The notes under the pieces were generated by a model that worked only from the letters and a program-made list of their open reading frames with translations, did not search any database and had not been told where the DNA came from. From the NCBI RefSeq assembly GCF_024461735.1, contig NZ_JANGAD010000007.1:62001-126000 (forward strand): a stretch of DNA of 64,000 nt, read 5' to 3'. The stretch comes from Anaerotignum propionicum. GTDB taxonomy: Bacteria > Bacillota > Clostridia > Lachnospirales > Anaerotignaceae. The translations under genes and the position numbers were made by a program. Positions 1-8,438 of the stretch are shown here, in pieces; within the stretch, counting starts at the first letter, position 1; each line of letters begins with the position of its first letter.

Positions 1-348
1 AGTACCCCAAATGTTGGTAAAAATTGCCCGATAGGTAACTGCCAATAATGCAAACAATAAACCTAGGGTTCTATATTTTTTTGACTGTTCAAATGAAAAT
101 TTTTTCAATGTAAATCAGCTTCTTCCTGTTGTTTAAATAATCAGCACTCAGTTCCATAAGTATAATATAACTTACAGAATTAGTAAATGCTTTATATTGT
201 TGGTGAAGTTAAATTCGTGTACTTAGCAAAAAATCAAAAAAGTAAAAAGATATTTGAGGCAAAAAATGAAATTAATCTAGCCCCTCTATTTGAGGGGCAT
301 TATAAAAAGCAATATGAGTTTAGAAGTAAAAAAATTATAGGAGGTAAA
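1..348. other. AT-rich lead-in without a confident gene
   Basis: No full gene is seen. Reading frame 1 is open from base 1 to a TAA at 46-48 and gives a plausible short peptide tail (ends NCPIGNCQ), so the window may begin inside the last codons of an upstream plus-strand gene, but 15 codons cannot prove it. A perfect 7-bp hairpin (GCCCCTC, loop TATTT, GAGGGGC) lies at 280-298. It has no good U-tract and sits about 50 bases before the methylase start, so it could be a weak terminator or a leader element. Confidence 0.4.
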
Positions 349-1110
349 ATGGATAGTTTTATTGCATGGGTAGGCGGAAAGAAATTATTAAGAAAGGAAA
401 TTGTGAATAGATTTCCGGAAGAAGGTGTTAAGAAATATGTGGAAGTATTTGGCGGCGCCGGATGGGTATTATTCTATAAAGATAAACACGCAGAAAAAGA
501 GGTTTATAATGACGTAAATTCTGAATTGGTAAATTTGTTTCGGAATGTAAAATATCATCCCGAAGCGGTAGCAAAAGAGATGGAGCTATCAGTAAGCTCA
601 AGAGAAATATTTGAAAAATACAAGGCGTCAGATGTTGGTCAAATGACCGAGATACAGAGAGCGGCCAGATATTTATATTTGATAAAACTGTCTTATGGTG
701 CCACGGTGCGTTCCTTTGGGTGTAGAGCTAGAAATACTATAGACATGGAGGCTTTACTACAGGTAAAAAGACGACTGGATGGTGTGTTAATTGAAAATAA
801 AAGTTTTGCAAAGCTGATTACTGCCCAGGACGGAGCGGGTACTCTTTTTTATTGTGATCCACCCTATCATAATACAGAAAAATATTATGATACCGGAGAG
901 GATGGTTTTGGGGAAGAAATGCACGTGTTGCTGAGAGACACATTAAAGAGCGTCAAAGGGAAGTTTATTTTATCATATAACGATGATGAATTTATCAGAG
1001 AACTTTATAAGGATTTTGTAATTGAAGAAGTCGAGCGGTCTCATAATTTAAAAATGGCTATGGGGAAATTGGGCAGTACATACAAAGAATTAATTATCAG
1101 GAACTTCTGA
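349..1110 (+). CDS. D12-class (Dam family) N6-adenine DNA methyltransferase
   Basis: A 253-residue protein predicted to transfer a methyl group from S-adenosylmethionine to N6 of adenine in a short DNA target. Seen: an N-terminal WVGGKK block (residues 7-12), the SAM-binding motif VEVFGGAGWVLF (31-42), YNDVNSELVNLFR (53-65) and the catalytic motif IV DPPY (170-173). The order is that of the Dam/D12 group, and the size matches phage and orphan methylases. An upstream in-frame ATG at 187 would add 54 residues, but the ATG at 349 has a good ribosome site (AGGAGG, 339-344) and begins right before the family's conserved start, so I chose it. No partner restriction gene is adjacent. It may be an orphan or phage-derived methylase. 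The target sequence cannot be read from the protein. Confidence 0.88.
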   Translation: MDSFIAWVGGKKLLRKEIVNRFPEEGVKKYVEVFGGAGWVLFYKDKHAEKEVYNDVNSELVNLFRNVKYHPEAVAKEMELSVSSREIFEKYKASDVGQMTEIQRAARYLYLIKLSYGATVRSFGCRARNTIDMEALLQVKRRLDGVLIENKSFAKLITAQDGAGTLFYCDPPYHNTEKYYDTGEDGFGEEMHVLLRDTLKSVKGKFILSYNDDEFIRELYKDFVIEEVERSHNLKMAMGKLGSTYKELIIRNF

Positions 1111-1201
1111 TTAAATATATGTTTAGATGGAACTAACAAATAGTTCCACAACAAACTAAATTGGCTATTTATTTATAGTAAAAATAAAAGGATAGTACGC
1201 G

Positions 1202-1248
1202 AAAAATGCTACAATTGGTGATATGAAAGCCGATTGTAGCATTTTTTT
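1202..1248 (+). terminator. Rho-independent terminator after the methylase
   Basis: TGCTACAAT at 1207-1215 pairs exactly with ATTGTAGCA at 1233-1241. The stem is extended by an A-run on the left and a seven-T run (1242-1248) on the right. It separates the methylase from the NERD gene. Confidence 0.85.
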
Positions 1249-1331
1249 GTATTTGTGGGAATATTTTGAAAAATTACATATAATGGTTTATAATATATAA
1301 TTATAAACTTATTCTTGTATGGGGGAAAAAC

Positions 1332-2309
1332 ATGTTATATTTTTATTTGCTTTTACTCTTTTTACTTAGCCCATTTTTTCTTCTGCTTGTTTTTTTAATT
1401 TATAAATTCTTAACATTTCAAAACCAATATAATAAATCAGTTTACAAGACCATTGTTGATATCCCCAAGTCAAAGGTGTTTTTTGATAAAGGTTACTATG
1501 GGGAATATTTGACTGTTAGATGTTTAGAGGGCATTTCTGAAAAAGAAAAGTTCCTGCCTAATGTGTACTTAAATAAAGCGGCAAAAGAAGGACAAACAAC
1601 GGAGATTGATGTTGTGTATATTAATGAATATGGCATTTTTGTCTTGGAGAGTAAAAACTATAGTGGTTGGATTTTCGGAAATGATAAAGCAAAGAACTGG
1701 ACACAGAGCTTGAATAAAAGAGTTAAGAACAAATTTTATAACCCTGTTTTTCAGAATGCAGGGCATATTTCAGCATTAAAAGCCACGTTAGGATCTCGCT
1801 TTGACAATACATATAAAAGTATAATTGTTTTTAGTGAGCGTTGTGAATTAAAGAATGTAACAGTGCAGACACCTGACGTTTATGTAATAAAACGAAATAA
1901 TATTAGGAAAATTGTTCAAAGTCTAAGCCGTACTCCTGTATTAACAGAAGATGATATTTCTGAAATTTATAGTGTTCTTTCAGCTCGTACAAAAGTAGAT
2001 GAAGAACTAAAACAGAAGCATATTGAAGATATAAAAAATGACATAGTACGTCCTAAGCCGGCTTCTTTTGTAGTTAAGAAGGAGATTGAAAAGGAAGCAG
2101 TCAGGGAAGAAAAAAGGCAGCCTTTGGAAGGTGATAACAAAATTTGCCCTAAATGTGGCGCACACATGGTTTTAAGGATTGCGCAAAAAGGTGCAAATAA
2201 AGGGGCACATTTTTGGGGTTGTTCCAAATTTCCCAAGTGCCGAGCAATTGAACAGGTTGAGGAAAAGTCCAATAGTGATATAGAGAAAGAATCTGTGGAG
2301 ATTGAGTAA
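1332..2309 (+). CDS. NERD-domain protein with C-terminal topoisomerase-type zinc ribbon
   Basis: A 325-residue protein. A strongly hydrophobic N-terminal segment (residues 1-27) predicts a single membrane anchor. Residues about 55-175 form a NERD (nuclease-related) domain: GEYLTV near 57, then EIDVVYINEYGIFVLESKN (91-109) carrying the Asp and Glu-x-Lys typical of this fold. Residues 271-305 are a four-cysteine ribbon (C272, C275, C297, C303; WGCSKFPKC) like the C-terminal zinc fingers of type I topoisomerases. The charged linker between them is probably disordered. Known of the family: NERD proteins are predicted nucleases or DNA-processing proteins, often in mobile or defence contexts. A DNA-end or nucleic-acid role is inferred; the substrate is unknown. 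A G-rich ribosome site precedes the ATG. Confidence 0.85.
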   Translation: MLYFYLLLLFLLSPFFLLLVFLIYKFLTFQNQYNKSVYKTIVDIPKSKVFFDKGYYGEYLTVRCLEGISEKEKFLPNVYLNKAAKEGQTTEIDVVYINEYGIFVLESKNYSGWIFGNDKAKNWTQSLNKRVKNKFYNPVFQNAGHISALKATLGSRFDNTYKSIIVFSERCELKNVTVQTPDVYVIKRNNIRKIVQSLSRTPVLTEDDISEIYSVLSARTKVDEELKQKHIEDIKNDIVRPKPASFVVKKEIEKEAVREEKRQPLEGDNKICPKCGAHMVLRIAQKGANKGAHFWGCSKFPKCRAIEQVEEKSNSDIEKESVEIE

Positions 2310-2394
2310 GTTCATAAGCAATTGGCATAGATAATGTGCAAATAAAATAAGGCGAATCTACAGAGGGGGATACCCCTTATGTCAAGGAGGATTT

Positions 2395-3225
2395 ATGCAG
2401 AAAACAATTACGTATCTGTATCCAGATAAAAAGAATGCATCCAATTTAAAAATGTATCAGGATCGTACAAACCAAATCAAGGCGTTTTATTTTACTCGTG
2501 AAAGTTACAAAAAGGTATATGAATTACCTTGTTCGTTGAACTATGCAATTTACTTTCTATTTAATGATAGTGAAGATGAGAGCGTTGCGTACATTGGACA
2601 ATCTGTGAACGGGATACAGAGGATTGAAGAACATGTTAGGCGTAAAGATTTTTGGACATACGGTATATTGTTTGTCACGGACAACAATAGCTTCGATAAG
2701 CTTTCAATTGATTATTTGGAGTACGAATTTATACAGAGGTTTAAGAAAAGTAGCTACGTATTAACAAATAAAGATTTGAGACTTAATAAGCCCAATATTA
2801 GTGTTTATGATATTCCTAATATTGAAGCATTCATCACTCAAATTAAATTTTTGTTAAGTGCAGAGGGTATTGATATTGATGAACAGCAGGATAGGAACGA
2901 AGTAATGAAATACTATTATCCACCGACTAAGCATAATGCTAAGTTATTTGTTAAAGATGGGAAGTTCATTTTGGCAGCAGGAAGCGAGATTAAAAGGCCG
3001 CTAGAATCAACTAAAGATTGGAAGGACAAGAATCATTACAAAAAAGGGAATGCCATCATTGATAGTTATGTAGAAAATGAAAAGGTTAAAGAATTGAATG
3101 GGAAGTTAATAACACAGGTTAATCTGGCATTTAAAGCACCTTCTGCGCCGGCCAATTTGATAACCGGATTATCTGAAAATGGATGGAAGTTTTTTAAGGA
3201 ACTAGAGGAGATAAGAGGCAAATAA
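2395..3225 (+). CDS. GIY-YIG nuclease-family protein with DUF4357 C-terminus
   Basis: 276 residues. Residues 48-135 show the GIY-YIG pattern: AIYFLF (51-56, the GIY strand), AYIGQS (65-70, the YIG strand), QRIEEH (75-80) with the expected basic residue and His, LEYEFIQ (108-114) with the metal-binding Glu, and LNKPN (130-134). The last third (about 185-274) ends APSAPANLITGLSENGWKFF (19-20 residues quoted), the signature of the small DUF4357 domain that commonly follows this nuclease type. These proteins are presumed DNA nucleases, possibly in repair or mobile-element defence; the natural target is not known. It has a strong AGGAGG site six bases before the ATG and follows the NERD gene by 85 bases, so the two could be cotranscribed. 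Confidence 0.82.
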   Translation: MQKTITYLYPDKKNASNLKMYQDRTNQIKAFYFTRESYKKVYELPCSLNYAIYFLFNDSEDESVAYIGQSVNGIQRIEEHVRRKDFWTYGILFVTDNNSFDKLSIDYLEYEFIQRFKKSSYVLTNKDLRLNKPNISVYDIPNIEAFITQIKFLLSAEGIDIDEQQDRNEVMKYYYPPTKHNAKLFVKDGKFILAAGSEIKRPLESTKDWKDKNHYKKGNAIIDSYVENEKVKELNGKLITQVNLAFKAPSAPANLITGLSENGWKFFKELEEIRGK

Positions 3226-3227
3226 AT

Positions 3228-3281
3228 TATGTATTGGGCAGCTCATTACATAGTAGAACCGGTCTGAGGGAGACGCAGTAG
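3228..3281 (+). pseudogene. Remnant of the 3' end of a paralogue of the next gene
   Basis: Directly after the GIY-YIG stop, one frame reads ...SLHSRTGLRETQ and then TAG at 3279-3281. The last 12 codons align without gaps to the end of the membrane protein that ends at 3932 (LHSGISLKGTQ, then TAG). Several differences are synonymous (CAT/CAC, AGT/AGC, CTG/TTA, ACG/ACA), so both tails look as if they evolved as coding sequence. The rest of the paralogue is not visible. Deletion of an older gene copy is the simplest explanation. Confidence 0.45.
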
Positions 3282-3291
3282 TACCATAATA
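3276..3291 (+). repeat. Direct repeat, copy 1 (gene-tail repeat)
   Basis: CAGTAGTACCATAATA occurs here and, identically, at 3927-3942. In both places it covers the last Gln codon, the TAG stop and the following bases. The imperfect similarity extends about 35 bases upstream and a few bases downstream. Confidence 0.8.
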
Positions 3292-3404
3292 AGAAATTCA
3301 CGACAGAGGGATGAAAGAACTTTTTAAAGGAGTAGTAATGTTTTGTAGGGTATTGTTAATCAATTATAATTTGGAATAGCTTTTTGCAAATGGAGGTACT
3401 AATA

Positions 3405-3932
3405 ATGAATCAAATAAAAACCCCAATTATATCCCAAATAAAACATCCATTACTAGTGTTATTATTCATTGTAACATATTTTCTATTGCTTCAAAGTATA
3501 AACTCATCCATTTATTTGAGATATCAAAATAAAAGTGGGTTGACTTGTTTTTACCTTGATGTTTTAAATTATGTAATGGTGTTTTTACCTTTAATTATAA
3601 TACTCTATAAAAATGGTATCAAAAAATATTTAATTATGCTTCAGTCTATGTTAATGAAATATTGGATATCATATCTCATTTATATTTTTAGTATTTACTT
3701 AATTAGACAGCAAGTTGTATTAGGAAATTGTTATATTGATATGGGCATAGACGGATTAGTTTTTTGGCTTACGAAATCACCCTCATCTTCCTTTATTATG
3801 ATGTATGCTTTTTGTATTTTTCAGAGTTTTATTTCCTTATTATTTTTTATTATATTGCCTTTTTATACTCTCGTTTTGCAATCATACATTTTTCATTTAC
3901 ACAGCGGAATCAGCTTAAAGGGTACACAGTAG
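3405..3932 (+). CDS. Unknown multi-pass membrane protein
   Basis: 175 residues, not recognised. Hydrophobic segments near residues 11-30, 48-66, 78-100 and 138-165 predict about four membrane helices joined by short loops; the protein is rich in Ile, Leu, Phe and Tyr. The ATG at 3405 is chosen because GGAGG at 3392-3396 lies eight bases before it; an in-frame TTG at 3384 overlaps that site. Its C-terminal tail is duplicated as a remnant upstream (3228-3281). Neighbours are a GIY-YIG protein and a predicted modification-dependent nuclease. A role as a membrane immunity protein or a membrane effector of a defence system is possible but is only inference from context. Confidence 0.6.
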   Translation: MNQIKTPIISQIKHPLLVLLFIVTYFLLLQSINSSIYLRYQNKSGLTCFYLDVLNYVMVFLPLIIILYKNGIKKYLIMLQSMLMKYWISYLIYIFSIYLIRQQVVLGNCYIDMGIDGLVFWLTKSPSSSFIMMYAFCIFQSFISLLFFIILPFYTLVLQSYIFHLHSGISLKGTQ

Positions 3933-3942
3933 TACCATAATA
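3927..3942 (+). repeat. Direct repeat, copy 2 (gene-tail repeat)
   Basis: Second copy of the 16-base sequence found at 3276-3291, spanning the stop codon of the membrane protein gene. Start-to-start distance is 651 bases. Confidence 0.8.
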
Positions 3943-4124
3943 GGAATTTTAAATACGCTAAATTTGCGTCAACCAGAAATGTGCTAATCATTTTTATATT
4001 ACTATTAAGTATTTTACATCACGCAATATAAGGTTTAGATCAATTATTACAATAATGTAATAATTGACTGGACATCTATTGATAGTTTTATCAATTATAC
4101 GTGCTATAAGAAAGGATGACTATA

Positions 4125-5144
4125 ATGAAGATATACTATGTATGTCAAAATAAAACCCGTAAGCAGGAAAGCCATGGACAGTATTTATGGTCACCCCAAA
4201 AAACAAAAAGTGGAGGTAATAACAGAGGCTACACAAATATGTCCCTTGTCAAAAAGGGAGATATAATATTCCATGGTGCACAACAGTCTACTTATGCAAT
4301 AAGTGTTGCAAAGACAGATTGCTATATAGCAGAGCAGCCATTAGAAATCAAGGCAACATCAAAAGAACCAATATGGGAAAATAAAGGATATCGTATAGAT
4401 TCGGATTATACTTTTTTAACGACTCCAGTAAATATGCGCGCGTTATTTGGTTGGTTCAAGGACCATCATCTTGGTAATGCAAGTGCATTTACAGTTAATG
4501 GGGAATGTAAAGAGTTGTATTTGAATTTATTAGATACGGACCATGCTAAATTTATTTTAAATAAGGCTTTAGAAGAAAAACAAGACAAGGCAGTAGAATA
4601 TTTCCTAAAATTAATTTTAGAAAATATTTTTGATGAAAAGTATGCTGAATATGATGATAGCGAAATAGATGAAATTAATACTATTATTGATGAGAGTGCG
4701 GATAATCCTGAAGTGCTAACATGGAAAGGCAAAGTAGGTACACAGGAATTCGCTGATGCACCAGGTGCAGGAAATCCTAAGCCAAAGAGGAGTGTTAAAA
4801 CGGCTGCTGCTGCATTGATTATTGCTAACCATGAATGCGAATATGACCATGATCCAAGCAGAATTTTTTATAAGAAAAGTGGTATAAAGTATACAGAGCC
4901 ACACCACTTAATTCCAATTAGTAAATATAAAAATTTTGAGTTTGCGGAGGGTAAATATTTAAATTTGGATACCGAAGAAAATATAGTGTCACTCTGTAGT
5001 TATTGTCATAATTTATTACATTATGGAAGGTTAGAAGATAAGCTACCCATTCTAGAAAAACTGTTTAATGAAAGGCAAAAAGCATTGATGACAGTTGGTA
5101 TCGAGTTAAAGAGTGTTGAAGATTTAATAAAATTCTATAAGTGA
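4125..5144 (+). CDS. Predicted EVE-like/HNH modification-dependent (type IV) restriction endonuclease
   Basis: 339 residues. The N-terminal 120 residues look like an EVE/PUA-type reader of modified bases: KIYYVCQNK at the start, LWSPQK (21-26), then LVKKGDIIFHG (41-51) and YAISVAK (57-63). The C-terminal domain is an HNH nuclease: C238, the catalytic PHHLIP (259-264), ENIVSL (285-290), CSYCH (291-295) and LLHYG (297-301), giving the usual zinc-binding cysteines plus the histidine metal site. Known of the family: EVE-HNH proteins such as VcaM4I cut DNA carrying modified cytosines. Cutting of modified phage DNA is inferred. The ATG at 4125 has AGAAAGGA eight bases upstream; an ATG at 4116 overlaps that site. 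The gene stands alone, as expected for type IV enzymes, which need no partner methylase. Confidence 0.78.
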   Translation: MKIYYVCQNKTRKQESHGQYLWSPQKTKSGGNNRGYTNMSLVKKGDIIFHGAQQSTYAISVAKTDCYIAEQPLEIKATSKEPIWENKGYRIDSDYTFLTTPVNMRALFGWFKDHHLGNASAFTVNGECKELYLNLLDTDHAKFILNKALEEKQDKAVEYFLKLILENIFDEKYAEYDDSEIDEINTIIDESADNPEVLTWKGKVGTQEFADAPGAGNPKPKRSVKTAAAALIIANHECEYDHDPSRIFYKKSGIKYTEPHHLIPISKYKNFEFAEGKYLNLDTEENIVSLCSYCHNLLHYGRLEDKLPILEKLFNERQKALMTVGIELKSVEDLIKFYK

Positions 5145-5372
5145 CAACTAAATTAGGGTAAGCCACATATTCCCTTGATCCGCTGTAAATTGGATTAGAA
5201 ATAGTTCAATGTTGTAATCACTCAAAGTTATAATAGCCTACAAGAATATTCTTTAAATAACATTGATAGAGTGTAAGGTTTATTGATTTTATAAGTATTA
5301 GCAATTAGACATGGGCAATATTTTCACATTAAAAATAGTTTGGGATAGTATTCATTTTGAGAGGAGGGCAAT

Positions 5373-5963
5373 ATGAATTTAGAAAGTTGGAATAAAACAA
5401 ATATGCAGGGAGCGTTAATAAAAGCTACAGAAAGGTTTATTATTATATTATTTTTTTCAATGGTAGGAAGTATGATATTACCTGAGTCAAATTTAATTTC
5501 TAAATATAATATATATATTAAAATTGTGATAATAGTAGTAGCTTTATTTGAGTTTTATAGATCATATACTTGGTTTAAAAAAAGACTCGATTGTAAAGCT
5601 ATAATTAGAGAAACAAAAAATAATCAGAATCCATTTATATACTTTAAAATGTATATAGTAGAAGCTGAAAGCCAAATAGAAATAAATCAGAAACGAATAG
5701 ATTTTTGTAAAATACTATTTCCTGCCCCCTTTTTAACATATTGGTTTGGTATATATTTAAACCAAGATGAACAAGCAAAGACTCTAATGGGCGTTAATAT
5801 TTTAGGAGTTGATATGGCAACTGGATTATTTATTTTATCTTTTATTATTATAATAACTTATGTATTTTTCATTAATAAGTACTTTAATTTTTACATTGAT
5901 TATAAATATTATTTGACTGAATATAAAAAAGCCTTAATAGAATGTGAGAGTAAAAGTATTTAA
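5373..5963 (+). CDS. Unknown four-helix membrane protein
   Basis: 196 residues, not recognised. Hydrophobic stretches near residues 20-38, 46-63, 110-127 and 148-168 suggest four membrane helices arranged as two pairs around a charged middle (about 68-108). The coding sequence is very AT-rich even for this window. A clear GAGGAGG site precedes the ATG. It is flanked by 228 and 209 bases without a gene, so it is probably its own transcription unit. It could be part of the neighbouring defence or immunity set, but nothing in the sequence proves this. Confidence 0.6.
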   Translation: MNLESWNKTNMQGALIKATERFIIILFFSMVGSMILPESNLISKYNIYIKIVIIVVALFEFYRSYTWFKKRLDCKAIIRETKNNQNPFIYFKMYIVEAESQIEINQKRIDFCKILFPAPFLTYWFGIYLNQDEQAKTLMGVNILGVDMATGLFILSFIIIITYVFFINKYFNFYIDYKYYLTEYKKALIECESKSI

Positions 5964-6172
5964 CTTAAATGTGGGAAGTTTCAGAAACAAGAATTATTTG
6001 ATATGACAAACTTCATAAGCATTTTTGAATCGTAATAAAAAGAGAACCGACATAACACACTTTCTTAAAAGTAACTATATAAATGATTAACTTCCCATAA
6101 TGTTTAGTTCCTAAATTCAATTTTGGGAAATGTTTAGAAAGCTATTGTATTATTTATAGAGGGGGAAAAGAA

Positions 6173-6511
6173 ATGGCAAAATACGAAAAGTCTGTGCAAG
6201 GGGACTTTGATAGAATAGTCGAACAACTAGACGAAGCTATATTCAAAAGTGGCGTAAGCGTAAATTTGGTAGATAAAAGTAATTACCAGAGTGAAAATAT
6301 TAAAATGGCTGTTCGGGTATACGATAAATATTTTATGCGAAATAGCAGTAGAGCAAGTTTAAGTGTGACGATTATTGATACTGGAAGAGAAGTGTTTGTA
6401 TCTGCTATTGGTGCCGGGGGTGGCAGTGGCGCAATTTTTAATTTCAGTTTGGGGGCAGAAAGCGAACTAACAGAAGTTGTAGCAAATAGCATCAGAAAAA
6501 TGGGACTATAA
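6173..6511 (+). CDS. Small conserved protein resembling DUF6054
   Basis: 112 residues beginning MAKYEKSVQGDF. The overall pattern (a helical N-terminal third, a beta-rich centre with ASLSVTIIDTGREVFVSAIG, a glycine run AGGGSGAIFNF and a C-terminal helix) matches, from memory, a family of small cytosolic proteins of unknown function called DUF6054 in Firmicutes. There is no signal peptide and no membrane segment. A GAGGGGG ribosome site lies upstream. The function is unknown; members often sit alone in variable regions. Confidence 0.6.
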   Translation: MAKYEKSVQGDFDRIVEQLDEAIFKSGVSVNLVDKSNYQSENIKMAVRVYDKYFMRNSSRASLSVTIIDTGREVFVSAIGAGGGSGAIFNFSLGAESELTEVVANSIRKMGL

Positions 6512-6634
6512 TTTTCTGGACTATGAGGTTTTTATACTTATATACTAAATTGGATAGTAATAAAAATTGAATTTCTTATTATGTTAATACTTAGTAACTG
6601 GATTGAGTGGTGTGCATTAAGGAGTTATGGATTA

Positions 6635-6910
6635 ATGAAAAAGATTAATTGGAAAATATTAAACTTAGCTTTTTGGATAGAGATTATTTTGTTATATATT
6701 TTACCGTTTAAGACTGATAATCATTTTCATTATAATATTGGTTGGCCTATACAATTTATTTCAGTATATGATTCGAAGCCTTCACTAAATCCCCTTATGT
6801 CAATGAGTCTTAATCCGTTAGGATTATTGATAAACGGAGTTATCATATATTGGATTATTTCAGTTGCAGTAAAAGCCTACAACAAACTCAAATACCACGA
6901 GACAAAATAA
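6635..6910 (+). CDS. Unknown small membrane protein
   Basis: 91 residues if translation starts at 6635, where AAGGAG (6619-6624) lies ten bases upstream. An upstream in-frame ATG at 6581 has no ribosome site. Two hydrophobic segments (about residues 7-24 and 61-80) flank a 35-residue loop that would face the outside or the cytoplasm. Not recognised. It lies 123 bases after the DUF6054-like gene. Confidence 0.5.
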   Translation: MKKINWKILNLAFWIEIILLYILPFKTDNHFHYNIGWPIQFISVYDSKPSLNPLMSMSLNPLGLLINGVIIYWIISVAVKAYNKLKYHETK

Positions 6911-7062
6911 AATATCCCGTTTGCAGAATCCACTTCTAATTATGTGTATGACATAACAAACGTACAGACTCGTAAATTGCCGATTATCGGTATATGAAAA
7001 AATGCCACAAAATTCCATCAGTAGTGTATTTTTAAGCTTATTATCAGATAGGGGATAAAAAT

Positions 7063-7716
7063 ATGAATATAGCTAAACCCAAAATATCCAAAGAGGTATT
7101 GCAGATAGATGAGTTCTATTCTTATGTGAAGGATCGTTTATCAGATGATATCTCAATTTTTGCAATAAAAAGTTATAATGAAAGAATTGAAGGATTGGAT
7201 TTTTCTAGAATGGAACTAAGATCAAGTATTCTTGAAAATTGTAAATTTTGCAGTTGCAACTTTAAAAGCGCAAGTTTTATTGATGTTATATTCCAATCTT
7301 GTGATTTTTCAAATAGTAAATTTGCAGACGCTTATTTTGAAAGATGCCAATTTGTTGACTGTAAATGTGTTGGATTGGATATGCACTGTACGGTTATAAA
7401 ACAAACTACTTTTGAACAGTCAAATTTTAAATATTCAAATTTCGATGAAACTAAAATGAATGCAGTTTTTTTTGATAACATCGACTTTACTGAATCGTCT
7501 ATTTCAGAAGCAAAACTGAAAAAGTTTGAGGCAAAGAATTCCAAGTTTATAAAAAATAATTTTTTCAAGACAATGCTAGCAACAGTGGATTTTACTGATA
7601 ATGAATTCAAAATGCCATTGGTATCCACTCCTCCTATTGAGTTGAAAGGAATGGTTATAAATATGTTTCAAGCAGCTGAATTGATTAGTCTTATGGGTAT
7701 CATTGTTAATCAGTAA
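7063..7716 (+). CDS. Pentapeptide-repeat protein
   Basis: 217 residues. From about residue 45 to 180 the chain repeats a five-residue pattern with Phe or Leu at the centre and small or polar residues before it (for example LDFSR, CNFKS, CDFSN, SKFAD, SNFKY, SNFDE, IDFTE), which folds as a right-handed quadrilateral beta-helix. The tail PPIELKGMVINMFQAAEL (about 190-207) is the conserved hydrophobic helix closing many Firmicutes members and is thought to help dimerisation. Known relatives include Qnr/MfpA-like DNA mimics that bind gyrase, but most are uncharacterised, so a DNA-mimic or immunity role is only a possibility. A GGGG-type ribosome site precedes the ATG. Confidence 0.85.
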   Translation: MNIAKPKISKEVLQIDEFYSYVKDRLSDDISIFAIKSYNERIEGLDFSRMELRSSILENCKFCSCNFKSASFIDVIFQSCDFSNSKFADAYFERCQFVDCKCVGLDMHCTVIKQTTFEQSNFKYSNFDETKMNAVFFDNIDFTESSISEAKLKKFEAKNSKFIKNNFFKTMLATVDFTDNEFKMPLVSTPPIELKGMVINMFQAAELISLMGIIVNQ

Positions 7717-7920
7717 TTAAAATGCTGATATTTTAAATTTAGAATGAAAAATACAGACTGCTCTTGTCCATTATGGCATTCTATAGCTTATAGCGTTTCT
7801 ATACGAACTGCTCATTGTGTTTATACTGGACAAGCCAAAAGTGCTTACAATTTGAATATTGATATATCAAAAGCATGCAGTTACAAGTGTTTATTTTATA
7901 TTATTATTGAGGTATAAAAA

Positions 7921-8364
7921 ATGGGAAATAGAAAGCTTTATAAGAATGACAGGTCAATAAGGCTAAGAGATAATAACTATTCGGAGCAACTTCCTTCACT
8001 AGATTTAAGTGCTTTTCCTCTCATAGATGATTTCCAGATCACTTTGATTGGCCGAGGTAATTTGGGTATGCATCTCTATTATTTTAGCCAAAGTTTAAAT
8101 AGAAAGATAGCTTCGTTTCCATGGTGGGATAATGCTGATAAAGATATTAGCATAATGTGTATATCTGATATTCCTTTAGGCACACTTAGAACCCCTTTTA
8201 TCGATTGTGAACAGTCTTGGCAAATACTTATTTGGGAAAAGAGAGACTATGTTTATATCATGCAAGGTGATGATCCCTGCTGTAAGGAATTTCATATATG
8301 GTTTAGAGTCCGGAAAGAAAAGTATTTAGCTGAATGGGATAAAATGATAAATAATCTCAAGTAG
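7921..8364 (+). CDS. Unknown small cytosolic protein
   Basis: 147 residues, not recognised. No signal peptide or membrane helix. The C-terminal half (SWQILIWEKRDYVYIMQG, then a pair of Cys and an aromatic-rich FHIWFRVRKEKY) alternates beta-strand-like and charged segments, as in many small immunity-type proteins. TGAGG eight bases before the ATG supports the start. It is followed by a SUKH gene 74 bases downstream and may share its transcript. An immunity role is inferred from context only. Confidence 0.55.
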   Translation: MGNRKLYKNDRSIRLRDNNYSEQLPSLDLSAFPLIDDFQITLIGRGNLGMHLYYFSQSLNRKIASFPWWDNADKDISIMCISDIPLGTLRTPFIDCEQSWQILIWEKRDYVYIMQGDDPCCKEFHIWFRVRKEKYLAEWDKMINNLK

Positions 8365-8438
8365 ATTTAGATTTGGATTATAATTGAAAAAGTAAGAATA
8401 GAAAGGTTAATAGTAGACTCGAAAGGAGCGCAAAAAGT

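Noticed and set aside
187..348. N-terminal extension of the Dam methylase
   Set aside because: It has no ribosome site, passes through a hairpin at 280-298 and is not part of the conserved family. The ATG at 349 has AGGAGG.
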